Of a stretch of 64,000 nucleotides of DNA, positions 45,608-58,681 are shown piece by piece; within the stretch, counting starts at the first letter, position 1, and each line of letters starts with the position of its first letter. This stretch comes from Melastoma dodecandrum (lineage: Eukaryota; Streptophyta; Magnoliopsida; Myrtales; Melastomataceae). Made by a program: the position numbers and the translations under genes. The stretch covers positions 57,061 to 121,060 of the forward strand of contig JARUPY010000580.1 of assembly GCA_029817715.1 (NCBI GenBank). Reading direction: 5' to 3'. The notes under the pieces were generated by a model that saw only the letters and a program-made list of their open reading frames with translations, searched no databases and was not told the origin of the DNA.

Positions 45608-46350
45608 ATTTATGACGTACTGTTTATTGTATTGTTTGTTGTTTTTGTGTGTTTTACAAAGCTAAAAGAAAACATATTTATAATATCTAAACCTAAGCTA
45701 ATAATGAAAATGAAATATTTCTATGCACAATCTTTCCATGTTTCTCGAGTCTTCGTTGTACTTCTTATATTTTGAGATCTTCCACCTTTCCTATTCTAAT
45801 TGATCCTTGTACTTTCCATATCTTCAAGTCTCCAAATCTCTTTCCTTCGACGTCCTTAAGGAGCACTTCGCCAATCAGCCTTCGCTCGTCTCGTACAGTC
45901 CTCATCCGTTAAAGTCTTTCATTCCAAGATCCTTTCGTCCACCAGCCTTCTAGATGTGTTTCCTTGACCGCTTCGCTCGAAGACTTCACTTATTTCGAGC
46001 CTCATTGAGCCTCTCTTGCTGTCATATTCACAAACTTTTCGAAAGACTATGCCCAAAATTATTGTTACCAAACATAAATTATTTCCAACTCTATGTTAGA
46101 AATAACCATCCGGTATGGGATACACAAATTTTTTATAGAATTACATGCTTTGAATAAGATTTTTGTATTTTGCATTTACAAAAATTCATCCGGCGTTTTG
46201 TTCTATCCTAGTGGTTCTTTTGATTATTCATTATTTTAACCACAAATTTGTTTACGACGAAAATCTTTACATTTTTCTCAATCATTTAAAAGAAATTAGT
46301 TCAAAAGTCTATCCGGATAAAAAAATGAACCATGATATATGCGTAGATTG
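45608..46350. other. AT-rich spacer between solo LTRs
   Basis: No gene or RNA feature seen. Pyrimidine-rich stretch at 45770-45950. Confidence 0.4.
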
Positions 46351-46355
46351 ATCAT

Positions 46356-47284
46356 TGTTGACATGGCAAATAATTTTGGGCCTGGGCTTAGAACAGAAAC
46401 CCAGTAATCACTCAAGTCACACTCCGATTCGGCCCAAGATACAGTCGTCTAGGCCGACTCATGACGAAGTCGACTAGGCCGACTCATGACGAAGTCGACT
46501 AAGTCGATTTATGAACGGAGTCGACTAGGTCGACTCACGACGAAGGAATATGGTAATCAAAGTCAACCAAGATGACTCAACAGTAGCTAAGTCTACTAGT
46601 AGGGTCAAGTCGACGGAATTCTGGATAAGTCGACCAAGTCGGTCGTAGTCCGTACAGATCAGTCAAGTCGACAAGGTTGGATTAAATTTATTCATTTTCA
46701 ATCACGTTTGTTAAGGATCGTAACTGATCCTAATATCCAGGAACGTGATCCCATATATCAAGGAGGTTGTTGAGACACTCCCACGATATTAGGGATCACG
46801 ATCTATAACACGATCTACAACACGATCTATCTGTTACGTGTTAAACACGTACAAGTCCTCTATAAATAGCAGAGGAATTTTTCAAGAAAGTACACGACCA
46901 TACACAGCCAAAAGCTCTGCAGTTTGTTCGTCAACCTTAGGAATTAGATACCTGGACCCGGTTTATAGGTCAACCCTCCTTCCACCGACAGAGTAAGCTC
47001 GTAGGGCCTTCGTCACAGCCTCCCGCCAGCGACTTCCACCGACGGAGCGAGCTTCCAAGGCCTTCGTCACAAGTTCTCCGCCGTCACAGGATTCCACGTC
47101 GTTGTCACCACTTGCTCCCTTTTCATTTTTTTATGGCTGTAAGCCCCTGTTCTTAATTCGTCAAGATTGTAAGACTTGCATTCTGTTTGAATAAAATTGT
47201 GCATCTTCTTACTGGTGACCACAATCCAATTCCTGTGAGTCATTTGCCAAATATTTCCGACGTGATCCGTTCTATACGCGAACA
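46356..47284 (+). mobile_element. LTR with tandem repeats (solo or truncated)
   Basis: Starts TGTTGACATGG, ends TACGCGAACA, flanked by atcat at 46351-46355 and 47285-47289. A TATA box (TATAAATAG) lies near 46861. The first half has about four tandem units of ~26 bp built on GTCGACTAGGCCGACTC (46443-46553). The right flank (atcattggcact) could also be the start of an internal primer site, so the duplication may be fortuitous and the element truncated. Confidence 0.65.
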
Positions 47285-47289
47285 ATCAT

Positions 47290-48720
47290 TGGCACTGTTT
47301 TAACAAAGAAAAGAAACTCCGATCTAACAACTACAACACAACAAACAACATCGTATTAAAAGATATTGACGGCGAGAGCGAAAGGGGAACCCTGGTGAAG
47401 GAAGTGCACACTCCAAAATAACGTGAAGAACGTGCGATCGAAATCGAAATTTCCTTTTTCCTTTTTTTCATTTTTTTGGTTTGGTTGGAGCCGCGCCGTC
47501 CGCGTATATTAACAAACTTCCTCACGAGGCATTCGGTAAGCAGATCGGGGAGATGAAAACGAAACGGAATGGGAACGGCGTTCTCATTCCCGTCAAATGG
47601 AATGCCATTCGCCTTGAAAAGAAATATGACGCGAAAACGAACTGGTTTTCCATCGTCCTGCTCTTGCACGATCCTAGGTTTGTTCTACGGGAGTTAAAGA
47701 AGACGAGATCGACAGAATGCACGACGCAAGAGATCTACAACAACCGACACAGTCATTTTGTTTATTTTTTTTTCCTTGAAAAAATTAACCTCGTTCTTTC
47801 AGACAAATCCCGATCCGAAAACATCAATCACTAACCGTAAGTCAAACCTTAAACTAGAGATGACATGTCGAGAGGGTTCCAATACTAACCCCACCCCAAA
47901 CCCTAAAAAGAAAGAGATTTGTTGTCGTTTCAAGTGGAGGAGGGATGCGTCTCGTGGGAGGGAGGGGTGTGTCCCCCGGAATCAATGTGGGCGCCTCAGC
48001 TTCTTAAATTAAAATTAAATGATACGTTTTGCTAAGCACCAGTCGAGTCGGTCGGTCACTCAGTCAGTCAGTAGTAGTAATAACAACAACAAACAACGTC
48101 GTGCCCGGTTTTTGGGGGGGGGGGGGGGGGTTCGATATTAAATACGATCACTCCCTCCCCCCATGCACGTCGTTTAGAGATCAGAAAGCTTTTACTATCC
48201 ACTCTATATTGAATTATACAAATATATTTGTCATGCATGCACGTCTTTTATCCACTTATTCTAAAACCTTCAATAACGAGGTTTACGACCTCTTCTCTTT
48301 TTCTTCTGTTTTTTTTTTTTTACAATGACTCAAGAAAATCAATAACGATATATTACGAGTCATTTAACATTTGAAAAATATCCCTACTTGATAATTCGTA
48401 TTTTAACCCTTCATGCTGCGCTAATCTTGCATGTCTATATTAGTTTTAAATAAAGGAAATGGCATTTACTACTACGACTACAAAAATTTACAAAATTACC
48501 CACCACCCTCCAAATAAGACTCAAACTTAATTTTATTACATCTTCTTACCAGCGAAATTTTAATTCAATTCAATCTCTCTCGTTTGTTTATATCTATCTA
48601 TCCATATCTACAAGCACTACTTCACTTCCACCTCTCCCTATAATTAAATTATGCCTTAAAAGAAATCCCACCCCCTACTTCCATCTTCTTCACCTTTGTT
48701 TTCCATTTCATGTATGTATG
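47290..48720. other. Upstream region of the GIR1-like gene
   Basis: No gene supported. The overlapping frames at 47331-47834 on both strands have no motif. A 17-base poly-G run is at 48114-48130. Confidence 0.4.
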
Positions 48721-48728
48721 TATATATA
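48721..48728 (+). promoter_or_regulatory. Possible TATA box of the GIR1-like gene
   Basis: TATATATA about 295 bp before the start codon, preceded by a TATG repeat (48711-48722). It would give a leader of roughly 260 bases. Confidence 0.35.
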
Positions 48729-49018
48729 ATGGACCCTCCATGAAGGTTCAACTTAAATCCAACACAATTTCATGCCTATGATACATGTCTTGACCTTCTA
48801 AAAGGATCGCCATCGTATCTGTCCGAGCCTAGCTGGTCCCATCCCCCCCTGTCGTCCGTGAACCACTCCCCCGCCTCTTGGCTTCTAAGTAGGGAGAGCA
48901 CCCATCTTGAGGTGAGGAAAGCGTCGCTTGATCGATTGTTGATGAGGAGGAGTTTCTTTTCTTTTTTGTGTGTGTGTGTTCACCGGGCGGAATTCGATTC
49001 CCCAGACGGCGAGGAAAG

Positions 49019-49384
49019 ATGAGCCGACATAATGGTAGTATGCCCAAGCTCGACCTGAAGCTGAACCTGTCCCCGCCGAGGTTGAGCCGGGGGAGGGTGG
49101 GGCCGTCATCCCCGTCGAGGTCCGCCACAGCTTCCCCTACTTCGCCCCAGAGCTCGTGCGTCTCGTCGGAGGCCAACAACAAGGATGACGGCGGCCTGCG
49201 GTACTTGAAGATCCCCGAGGCTACGTCGATGGTCCTGGCGGGCTGCCCCCATTGCCTCATGTACGTCATGCTCTCGGAGGAGGACCCCAGGTGCCCCAAG
49301 TGCAAGAGCCCCGTCATGCTCGACTTCCTCCACGGCCATGTAGGCGGGAAAAACAAGAGTGGCCGCGGCGGCTCTTGTTTTTAA
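49019..49384 (+). CDS. GIR1-like transcriptional repressor (GL2-interacting)
   Basis: Single exon, 121 residues, start chosen at MSRHNGSMPKLDLKLNLSPP, which matches the N-terminus of Arabidopsis GIR1 and GIR2 (At5g06270, At3g11600, from memory). It has an EAR repression motif (LDLKLNL, 11-17), a Ser/Pro-rich linker, the conserved PEATSMVLAGCPHCLMYVML and a zinc-ribbon-like CxxC...CxxC set (Cys76, 79, 92, 95). The Arabidopsis proteins bind GLABRA2 and the corepressor TOPLESS and influence root-hair formation. The C-terminal 15 residues (HVGGKNKSGRGGSCF) are Gly-rich and specific to this protein. An in-frame upstream extension to 48968 does not resemble the family. Confidence 0.92.
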   Translation: MSRHNGSMPKLDLKLNLSPPRLSRGRVGPSSPSRSATASPTSPQSSCVSSEANNKDDGGLRYLKIPEATSMVLAGCPHCLMYVMLSEEDPRCPKCKSPVMLDFLHGHVGGKNKSGRGGSCF

Positions 49385-52206
49385 GAAGTATTGTCTCGAT
49401 GGGAGGAGGAAAAAGAAGAAATGAAGTGAAGCGACATAGCACTGCCACTTCCAAAACTTGGTCGTATTTGTTTTTATATGTTCAAAACCAACGGTGGGGC
49501 AATGTAAGAAACAACAAAAACCGTAGGACGTTTTATGTTCATCATATGATTAAGGTTGTAATGTTTCTTAATTGGGTTTTTCTCTTCTTTCTCTATGTAC
49601 ACCATGTCTTGCTGTAAGAGCTCTCTCAGTGTCATAAACCCTTGATGTAATGTGGGGTTATTCCCATCCTGACATAAAAATGCCAATGAGGAAAATCATC
49701 ACATCAGTCCTTTCTTGAAAACATGGGATTAGTGCACAGAGGAGTTAAGGCACAACCACCCCCCCAAGAAATAACTCCTACTACATGAAAAGGATGTGAT
49801 CAAAATCCATCCCGATTTGGGTGCACATTAAAAAAGGTAAATTAAATATTGAGGGGAGGGGGTTGTGGCAATTGGAATTGATTGGGAGGGGGGAAGATGT
49901 GTGCATTCATTGAATTATAAAGAGGAAGAAAAAGAAAGAGAAGGGAATGACTCACTAAGAGAGAGAAGGGAAAGCTCTAACACATTGATCATCTAAAGAA
50001 AAAAAAAAAAGAAAACAAAGCATTGGATAGCAATGACTCACTAAGAGGGGGGAATTAATACACTTGTAGGGCTAATATAGTAAAATTGTTCTGTTGGAGA
50101 TGCAAGGAGAGTATTGATGAAGAAGAGAGAGATAGAGGCGTTTGATAATCTAATGAGAAAAAATGCAATTGAAAGTAATTGTGGGCAGTTGAGAATAATG
50201 AAAGGAGAGGAGGGTTATTACATCAGGAAAACAAATGATACATACAAAACTTCAATGACCCCATTTCTTCCATCCATCCATTAGCAATTACCTCCACAAT
50301 AGAGCTCGGCCATCCCTTTCTTTCCCCCAAAAGAGGGACACGGCGGACCGTGGACTCCACGCAAGATTATCCAACGAAGAGATGGGGGTTGTTTTAGGGG
50401 GGGGGGGGGGGGGGGTGGGGGTTAGCACAGAAGGGACAACCAGGGAAACGATAAGCTATATGGTCCTTTAGATGACATAGAAAGCATTCGACCAATGCAT
50501 CGGAATTTAACATGAAGCAGAAGTAGAGAACAATCGATATATGGGGCCCCATGCAGAACTGACAGACACACAAGAAGGGATGGCCACTCCCTCGTCATAC
50601 CAATGGCATGACTCCAGTAAAAGCCCTGTTTACTCGAAAGGTATCCGCCCGGCATCTAGAATGTCAGACGACTAATACACAATTATGTATGGCGGATCAA
50701 CATCATCATTGCATCCCCGTTAAACAAAGAACTCATCTACTTGAAAGGACAAGGAGGAAGACTTAAATCTTTTCGTAACCTCACCTTTGAAATTTATAAT
50801 GAGGTGGCTTCTACTTCTAGATCTCCTTAGACTGGAAGATCAGAGCAATTGATGGTCGCTTCAATGTTAGACCATTACATTTAAAAACCAAACACTGAAG
50901 TGATCTGGTTCAGACAGATATCTTCGCTTATCTACAGCTTCTGCTGGTGCAGCAGGCACAGTATTTCCAAAGCTATACTGTTATCAATTAAAGAAGCCAC
51001 CCAATGAGCCGTACCAAATAATCAAAGCATCAAATACATGAGCAAAACACGAGAATAAAGTGGACCCTAGCGTGACAAAAGGGCTCTAGGCTTCTCTGAT
51101 CATAACAAAATTTCGCAGTTCATTAACCCATTACAGACGGGTGTCTTTAGTTGCCATTACTTCAGCAGCTGACCCTCCCACCACAAAAACTGTTTCATTA
51201 TTTGAGATCCTATGAACGTTTGGAGGTTCTGCATTTATTCCAAAACAGAGGGATTGCAGAAGAAAAGGCATAGTAGTGTAAACCAACAAAAGACACCCGG
51301 CGACTACTTGTTTACAGTTTGCAAGGAGGCTACCTGTCAGAATGCCTAGAAGAACTTTATCGACAAAATCATAGTTCATCAAAAGAAACGATCATATGTA
51401 ACCAAGATATGCAGTCACACCATACCAAGTCAAAATCTCTCTTCCCAACACCACCACCAGATAAAAAAATGCAATTCAGTATTAATCTGTGCAGCAGAGA
51501 GAGAGGCATTGCGGAAAAGGGAAAGTCCATAACAATAAAAACTCGAGAAAAAGTTGCAACAAGGGTCAAACAGAGCTTTAACATGTCACACCACAAAATT
51601 GTTTAAACAGATTCTAACAGAATAATCTAGCGCTAAGTGAGGCAAATGATCCTACAGATGTTTCCCAGGTGCTTAATAATTGAGGGGGAACCTGAGCTAT
51701 CTCAGCCCCATTCATCCTTAGTCAGAATACATAGATTTCCATGAACCTGTGAAGAAGAGGCACTTCATAAAGTAGTGATTCAAGCACAGCAAGCTAGTCT
51801 TGATTTCCATAGATGCCAGGGTCAAGTATCGGAACTCGACCCTCATTACAGTTGACGATTAACCTAATCAAGAGAAAATTAATGATGACAATTGCCAAAA
51901 GCTAGATTTATACTTTCGTACATGATAAAGAAAAAGTAGACAATTACGAGCAGGCGTACAAAGCTCCTCCATTTAGATTCCCCAAAGGAACTATAAGTTA
52001 AGCTTCTGGATGGTGTTTAGGGTCGAGGGAAGGATCCTTGAGATTCATCAAATCACCAGATTGCATCTGACTGTATAGTTTTGAGATTATACCTTATTCA
52101 TATGTGCCCAAAGCTCACATGCTTTGGACGACACTCCAAATGACAGCAGCAGATCCCTATCCTTTTAGAACTCAAGGCGGCGTAAAATATACTGGAACAA
52201 GCATGT
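49385..52206. other. Spacer and 3' region of the RRM gene
   Basis: The 3' UTR of the GIR1-like gene runs to about 49.65 kb. A 19-base poly-G run is at 50397-50415. From about 51.1 to 52.2 kb the minus strand may hold the 3' UTR of the RRM gene, possibly with 3' UTR introns. No other gene is supported. Confidence 0.4.
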
Positions 52207-54161
52207 CTAATCAGTTAATTCCGTTACCTCTCCCCATCCACTACTACTTCTTATGAATTTATCAACGATGCCATATTCCTTGTTCTGAAGAACCCTCTTG
52301 GCGTAATTTTCAACAGAAATAGGGCCCTTTCTTAGCCTCCTATAGTAAATGATTGGCCAAGGCCACATCCGAGCAGATCCAAACAATTCCTCTGCTGATG
52401 CATGCCCTTCGTTCTCTTCGGGAACCTTGACCCCATAATGACTCAGAACCGCAATTATATCTTCCGGCAATATGCTTGAATCCTTTGTAGAATTTGAACT
52501 GTTGATGGCAGTTGCCAATGAACAGTTACTGGGGGCAGCTTCATGCCCCTTTGGAAAAATCTCATGATTGTCCGCCTCTTGCAATTTTTCACATGACGCT
52601 TTCTGGCATGCGTCCAAGCTATCCTCCATGGAACTGTAGCCTGACATTTTCTTGTTGTCTGGTGATAGGGTTACAGCATTAATATCTGCCCCATCAGCCA
52701 GTAAACTGTGGTCATGATCTACGGAGTAAGATTTTTCGGCAACAAAAATCACTGTCTCATCATCTGCCATCGTAGTAGAGGAATTGCCACCCGTATTCCC
52801 GACTTCAGTAGTCCTACCGCCTTTTGCTAGTTCCACATTCTCATTGGGATCATCCCGCGAGATAGGAACAGTTGCACTGCCCATAGAATCATCCTCATTC
52901 AAGGGAGCTTTCTCTGGAGAAGTTGCCAAAAGATGGTCATGAGAAGCCGGTGGGGACAGAGATGAGAATGACCTCGATCTTGAACGAGATTTCCGAATTC
53001 TATTCTCAGAATCATCTGACAGGGAACTGGCCATGGAATAAGAAAATGGAGACCGTACTCCCGTCAAGTGGAGTCCTTCGGGACTTTGACCATGAAGAGC
53101 AGACGAAATATATCGTTTTGAGTTCCTGGGCTGTTTTAATATTTCATCACTTTTTCGCCTTCCACCCCGTCTCTGTCTCCCATTATCATTTTTTTGAGAG
53201 AGGTATCAGTTCCTTCAGGCTGAAAAGAGTTCCCATCTCTCAGAGTCTTGTGATTCTGTTTAGAAACAGGACCATTCCCATCATTAAGATTTCTACTCGT
53301 AGATGAAGTCTCTCTCTCTGAGCAAGAACCATCCCTAGATTTCGGTTGAGTCCCTCCGTGACATTCCATAGACTTCAATTTATGGTTTCCATAATTATCA
53401 TGGCTTGTATTCTCCAATTTTTTCCCTTCGAGAACTGGGTCAGGCGAAGCATACTCACTGGTCCTCTCCTGTCGATCATCATGATGGGAGATTCCCAGAG
53501 ATCCAGAGCCTTCTTCAAAATTTATCTGATGAGATTCATCATCATTGTTTTCCTCATAGCTTCGATAGGGTTTATATCTATCGAAGTCCACACCATCAGC
53601 AGGAGCGGGACCATTGAGGTCCGGCAACATCTGGGCAGGCTCACCCCACCTTCCGCTATCTGTAGGGTCGATGCTGTCATGCCCAACAACAATATCCTCA
53701 ACAGAATGATGACTCACATCCCTACTAGACGACCCAATATCTTCACTGTGGTGCACTTTCTCTTCATCAAAAACATCGGCAGAGTAATGCCTATCAGCAC
53801 CATCGTTCTCAAAACTATTAAACCTCTGCCTACCATCGTGATGAGTTAAACTATATCCTCTCCTCCCAAGCTTTCCGCGGTACACATAACTGCCACGTCT
53901 AGAATCATGGAAGGTACTACCTCGGCCAAAGCTCTGATAGGGTCTCGGCTGCTTGTTAGACCACGTAACGGTAACAGCTTCCCCACAGATGTTCTTGCCT
54001 CTCAGATCTCGCAAAGCTCTTTCTGCATTTCCTCGGAACTCGTAAACCGCAAACCCAAACCCGTCCTTCATTTGGATCCGACACCGACCAAACTTACGGA
54101 AAACGTGTTCCAGATCCTCCTGGCTGATGTGACTCGACAAATTACCAATGTACAGGGACAT
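52207..54161 (-). CDS. RRM protein, SR-like, with a homopolymer frameshift
   Basis: Minus strand from ATG 54161, directly after a splice acceptor (ATTGCAG|ATG), so the leader has an intron. Residues 1-70 form an RRM (LYIGNL as RNP2, GFGFAVYEF as RNP1). A long low-complexity Ser/Asp/His-rich region follows, then Arg/Ser dipeptides (RKSRSRSRSFSS) and a conserved C-terminal region (EDIIAVLSHYGVKVPEENEG, MWPWPIIYYRRLRKGP). The frame breaks at a run of seven A (T7 at 53189-53195); eight would keep one frame from start to stop at 52207, about 650 residues. Both halves look under selection, so a sequencing or assembly error or a very young mutation is likely. Expected role: nuclear RNA binding or splicing. 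Confidence 0.8.
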
Positions 54162-54840
54162 CTGCAATCACGCATAAGAAATGTCACCAAAACCACGCGG
54201 TACTAACAAAGGAGGAAACTTAATGCCTCTCTAATTAAAGAAAGAAGGACCCATTAATTGCTCAATACTTCCAAGCACAGTCAAACCATCACAAATCAAA
54301 TAGCAGCTTCCCCATCGGCGGAATTATCAACGAACAGATTCCGGGCAATAACCCTCACAAAAAAACGCGGTCAGATTGGCGAGAACCTTTGAACGGGGAG
54401 CAACGAGGTCGACCCAAGAAAGCAATCGGTGCAGGAAGCGACTTGAGGGAACCGATCGATTTGGGCACTGAGTAGTCGGATTGGGGGGAGGTTGACAGAG
54501 CAGTCGGGAGAGCTGGACTGTGGGAATCCGGAGTCGGGGTGAGCTTAAAGTTCAAACGATGTTCTCAGATGGAGCGGGTAGGGGGTGAAGGGGTCAACTG
54601 GCGGTGCGCGGAGACGGGCGACGACGAGGAGCGTGGCAGATACGGACAATGTCGTCGGCTGGAGGGACTGCAAACTGGGGGGGTGGTGTTAAGGGAAAGC
54701 GATTATGGGCCACGTCCTGGGCCTGATAATGGGCCTGAGGCCGAGGCTAATAAGTGGGCCTACTATGTATTGGAAGAGGAGAAACAATCTAAAAGAACAG
54801 ATCAAGACAATTATGTAACCAGCGTGTAATATATACAGGG
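54162..54840 (-). promoter_or_regulatory. 5' leader and promoter of the RRM gene (site II motifs)
   Basis: The leader intron ends at 54162. Upstream, 54695-54770 contains at least five GGCCCA/TGGGCC motifs (site II elements bound by TCP factors), typical of promoters of plant RNA-processing and ribosomal genes. The first exon probably lies around 54.4-54.56 kb. Confidence 0.45.
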
Positions 54841-55299
54841 GATGCTGGGACTCCTAAGGGAGCCTTTAATCAAAATCATAAATAATACAAAAAACAGTAG
54901 CCGGAAACTCAAAAAGGCAGTAGTTGGAAACCTCAAAAGACATAATATAATCTAAATACAAGACTACACTAAAAGTTACAATAACATGCAAGAATATCAC
55001 TTATAAAACATGCACGAGTATCACATAATATAAGCCAAGTGATTTATCCGAACAAGTACTCAGAACATGCACAAATAGAGGTACAAATGCATAAACCATT
55101 TAAGGTAGTTTCTGTACTGGGTACGATGTAGAAGTGTTTTAGACATGTTTCTATAATTATCTCGCATTACTGCAAGATCTCAGTTTAAGTCACCATCCTT
55201 AAACTTAGGTATGACCAAAGTCTGCATGATGTCGATACGGATTCCTAGATAGACACAAAGTGCTGACAGAGTTTGTATAAGGATGTCTAATCATGATAT

Positions 55300-56750
55300 A
55301 TGGTTTTGTAATCTCCTAAGGAGACGTTTATTCCTCCAACACCTTTCATGATTAAGGTGAAACAAGGATGGTCGTCACTTCGCTCATATCTCAACCACAA
55401 TCGTCTATTGGAGGTGTCAACTTGTATGTCATTAAGTAAGCGATGCCACGAGAGGAGCATCGAGCGACGCATCTCTCAGGCGACGAAAAGCAACCAAGCG
55501 ATGAGCAACTCAAGAGACGGTTAATATCTAACGGTTCAGGTCTGACAACTTGCGCCCCAAGACTCGCGCCTGCTCCACTACCCTGCTCCACCATCTTTTC
55601 AGATCTTATCGGGGGAAATAATATATTTTCCTTATCTTCTGATTTATTTTCGCATCTTTACCTTCGTTTCCTTTATTGTTTTTCCTATGGGCACCCTATA
55701 TAAGCCCTTGCCTTGTAAGAGTTGAGGAACTGAGATTATTCTGACTTTTAAAACCCAGATTAGACTTTTGCCTTTCTATCCGAAGGAGTGGATTCTCTTT
55801 CAACCTTGTTCTTCTTTTGGTGGATTTTCAAGTGCAGATTGAGTAGAGTGTATCAACCAATGGTGGTGTGCCTGTATCCTCCGTGTTGTTCTTTGCCCTC
55901 GTTCTTGTTCACGGTGGTGTGTTTGTATCCGTGTGACAGGCCAGTTCTATCCGTGTCTTCTTTCACGCTGGTGTATCTGTATCCGTGGAGGTTGATATCA
56001 ACCTATCTTTTCATACCCATCCCGTTCAGCCATCCCGTTTCATCATCTACCCTTCCGACCATTCCCACGTCATTCTATTTCATATCCTTAGTGATGTCCC
56101 GCATTGCTTTTGGTATTGGAATCATCTAATCCTTGTCGTCCCCGCATCATCTTGGTATTAAAGCACAAGGTTACTGTTGAGTATACAGTTGTTGTACAAC
56201 CCACGGTTGTCAATAGCCGGAAGATTTTGTCGCGGTATGATTCTTGATGAAACACACGTTGCTCGGCTTGAGTAGCAAATCGCCAATCTTCAGTAACAAC
56301 AACAATCATTGCGAACTTATAATGGATCGCCTTCCTGCAGTCGAGTAGACAGCGACGAAGAAGAGAATCTATGGCATGATGTTTCTCAACGAGGATCGTC
56401 ACCAGAAAATCGACGACCCGAAATGAGAGCCCAAACGATGAGTGTCCAGATTCCGAAGTTTGAGAGAAATCTTGACCCCGAGGAATTTATCGATTGGATG
56501 CATACGGTCGAACGCATCGTCGATTACGAGGAGGTGCTCGATGATCGAAAAGTTAAGATGGCAGTGTTACGGTTGAAAAAGTACGCCAACCTATGGTGGG
56601 AGAACACCAATCAGCAGCGCCGTAAAGAAGGACGTGATAAGATCCGGACGTAGTCAAAAATGGAAAGCGCTATGACTAAGAGATTTTTGCCTGAGCACCA
56701 TCGGCGAGATCTCTACCTTAAGTTGCAATCGCTTCAACTTTTTGAAAAGT
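55300..56750 (+). mobile_element. LTR plus 5' gag of a Ty3-type retrotransposon
   Basis: An LTR ends in CGCATCA at 56149 and is followed by TTGGTATTAAAGCA (56152), an initiator-Met primer site with two changes. The LTR has a TATA box (CCTATATAAG at about 55694); its left edge was not resolved and may lie between 54.84 and 55.43 kb. A gag fragment begins about 56387 (VQIPKFERNLDPEEFIDWMH, YANLWWENTNQQRRKEGR), has a stop at 56651-56653 where Trp is usual, continues as KRFLPEHHRRDLYLKLQSLQ and ends abruptly at about 56750. Confidence 0.8.
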
Positions 56751-58681
56751 GATGTGACTTCACATCTAGCGTTGTGTAATAATGCGACTCCTTTAGAACA
56801 TGTTTGTAAGCATTAATTATTGATGTTAATAGAAATCCTATATAAGGACTCCCTGCCATTGTAAGAGATCATCGTGGAAAAATTGAGAGATCAATAGAAG
56901 GAGAAAAATTCTTAGTACAAAAATTTTCATGAGTTTCTAAATATATCTCTCCTCTCGGAAGCACAAAGGCATTAAGAATCAAATGATCGTATTATCTTAT
57001 TTCTTTAGTCTATTTTACATTTTTCATGGTGCTGCATGTGTAAGCATATCTTCCGCATATCATTATTTTCATATTTTTGTTCATGAATTACTATATGTGA
57101 TAAATACATTCTTATACGAGACATAAGGAAATTCTAAGTTGTTTTAAAATATAACCTCGTGAATTATCATTATCTCAAACTCAGTTTTCTCAGGAGAAGC
57201 CGATACGACCTTTAGAGGCAAGGAAGAGTCGTGTGTGTGTCCGGTGTGGCGTGAGGGAAAATAACTAAGGATTAATGAGAAGACAACAGACGTGTTTAAT
57301 TCGACCTAGATTTCTAAGCAGTCACAGTTTAAGATGAGATTTCTTCACAAATTTAAACATGGACATATATCATATTTGACAGCTAGTTTAAATGGTTTCT
57401 ACATTTGCACCTCTATTTGCACATGTTCTGAACATTTATTTATATATATCACCATACTTATGTTGGATGATACTCGTGCATATTTTTTTAAATGATATTC
57501 TTGAATTTTATTGTAACTTTCAGTGTGGTCTTGTATTTGGATGGTATTATCTTTTTGAGTTTTCAACTACTGCATTCTTCTGTGAATTTCCTGTATTTTC
57601 GTATTCGTATTATTTATGATCTCTGTAAGAGTCTCTACATACGCATATTTATATATATAAGAAAAGAAAAGAAAAGTAAAATAAAAGAGAAAGGAAATGT
57701 GAAAATGGGATGATGGATGATCCAAGGGATGGATGGAGTTTGTGAGTTTAGGCCACCACACCAATTAATGAAAATGGGCCAATTCTCTTTTGTTTCTGAT
57801 CCACTCGCTATTTATGACTGTGAGCCCACTGCTTAACAATAACGACAAAACCACCCAATCCCAGAAATCCACTGTTTGAGAGAGATAGAGAGGTAACAAA
57901 CAAATTGGGGGAACACTCACTTTCCGGGCAATTTCACCCGCCATACAATTTAAAAATATTTCTCAATGACTTATTAGATTTTCAAATAAAAATAAAAATA
58001 TTTTCCCCCTTTTTTAAAAAAAAATAGAATGCAAAACGGGCATACCATTCTTCCATTCGGTCATTTAAAACAATCCATGCCTTCTTACAACCATCATTAT
58101 CATCGACAGTATGAAACAGAGATCCAACGGTCGGTATTTAATCTGGTAGGGATGAAATTCGGTAATTCAAATAATCGGATGATACCCATTCAAAAACACG
58201 GACGGGCGGTTCTTGCAATTAATGCGGCTTCAGGCTTCATTTGTTTGGTGTTTGTTTGGCACATTCAATTTTTATCTCTATCCAGTGTTTAATTTTATAT
58301 AATTTATCAATATTCACTCACTCTTCTTATTAAAAATTTAAAAACATAGTTATAGTTTTCCTTTTAATTATACTTTTTTCGACGTGCATTAACACAACGA
58401 AGTTTGTATTCAAATATTTATATTAAAAAATAATATTTTGATGTATTCTATCATGAGGATGAGCTGTTCTAAAATTATTTCCTAATATAAAGGCTTAAAT
58501 AAAATTATACAAATTATTGAAATATAATTAATAAAATAAAAAAGTCATAGAAACAAAATGTAAGAATAATATACTAACTAATAATAATCTTCAAAGAAAT
58601 TAATACATGACTTTTTTTGTTTTATTTAAAGGCGAGCCGAGGGAAATGTTTGCAAATTGTGGTGAGTGATCTTAGTAGAAA
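56751..58681. other. Spacer with a possible second LTR fragment
   Basis: Starting TGATGTGACTTCACATC at 56750, sequence with a TATATAAGG box (about 56830) looks like part of a different LTR abutting the truncated gag, but no end or duplication was found. The remainder is AT-rich spacer and the 3' flank of the OVATE gene; the frame at 58029-58292 has no recognised motif. Confidence 0.4.

Noticed and set aside
47331..47834. Opposed ORFs of 112 and 117 codons
   Set aside because: No motif or homology; each is the shadow of the other, and composition is not clearly coding.
56750..57062. Second solo LTR next to the gag fragment
   Set aside because: TATA-like and TG/CA ends can be picked, but the flanks (aaaag, ttatt) do not match and no second copy is present to define the ends.
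58029..58292. 87-codon plus-strand ORF
   Set aside because: No recognised motif and located in AT-rich spacer next to the OVATE gene 3' end.
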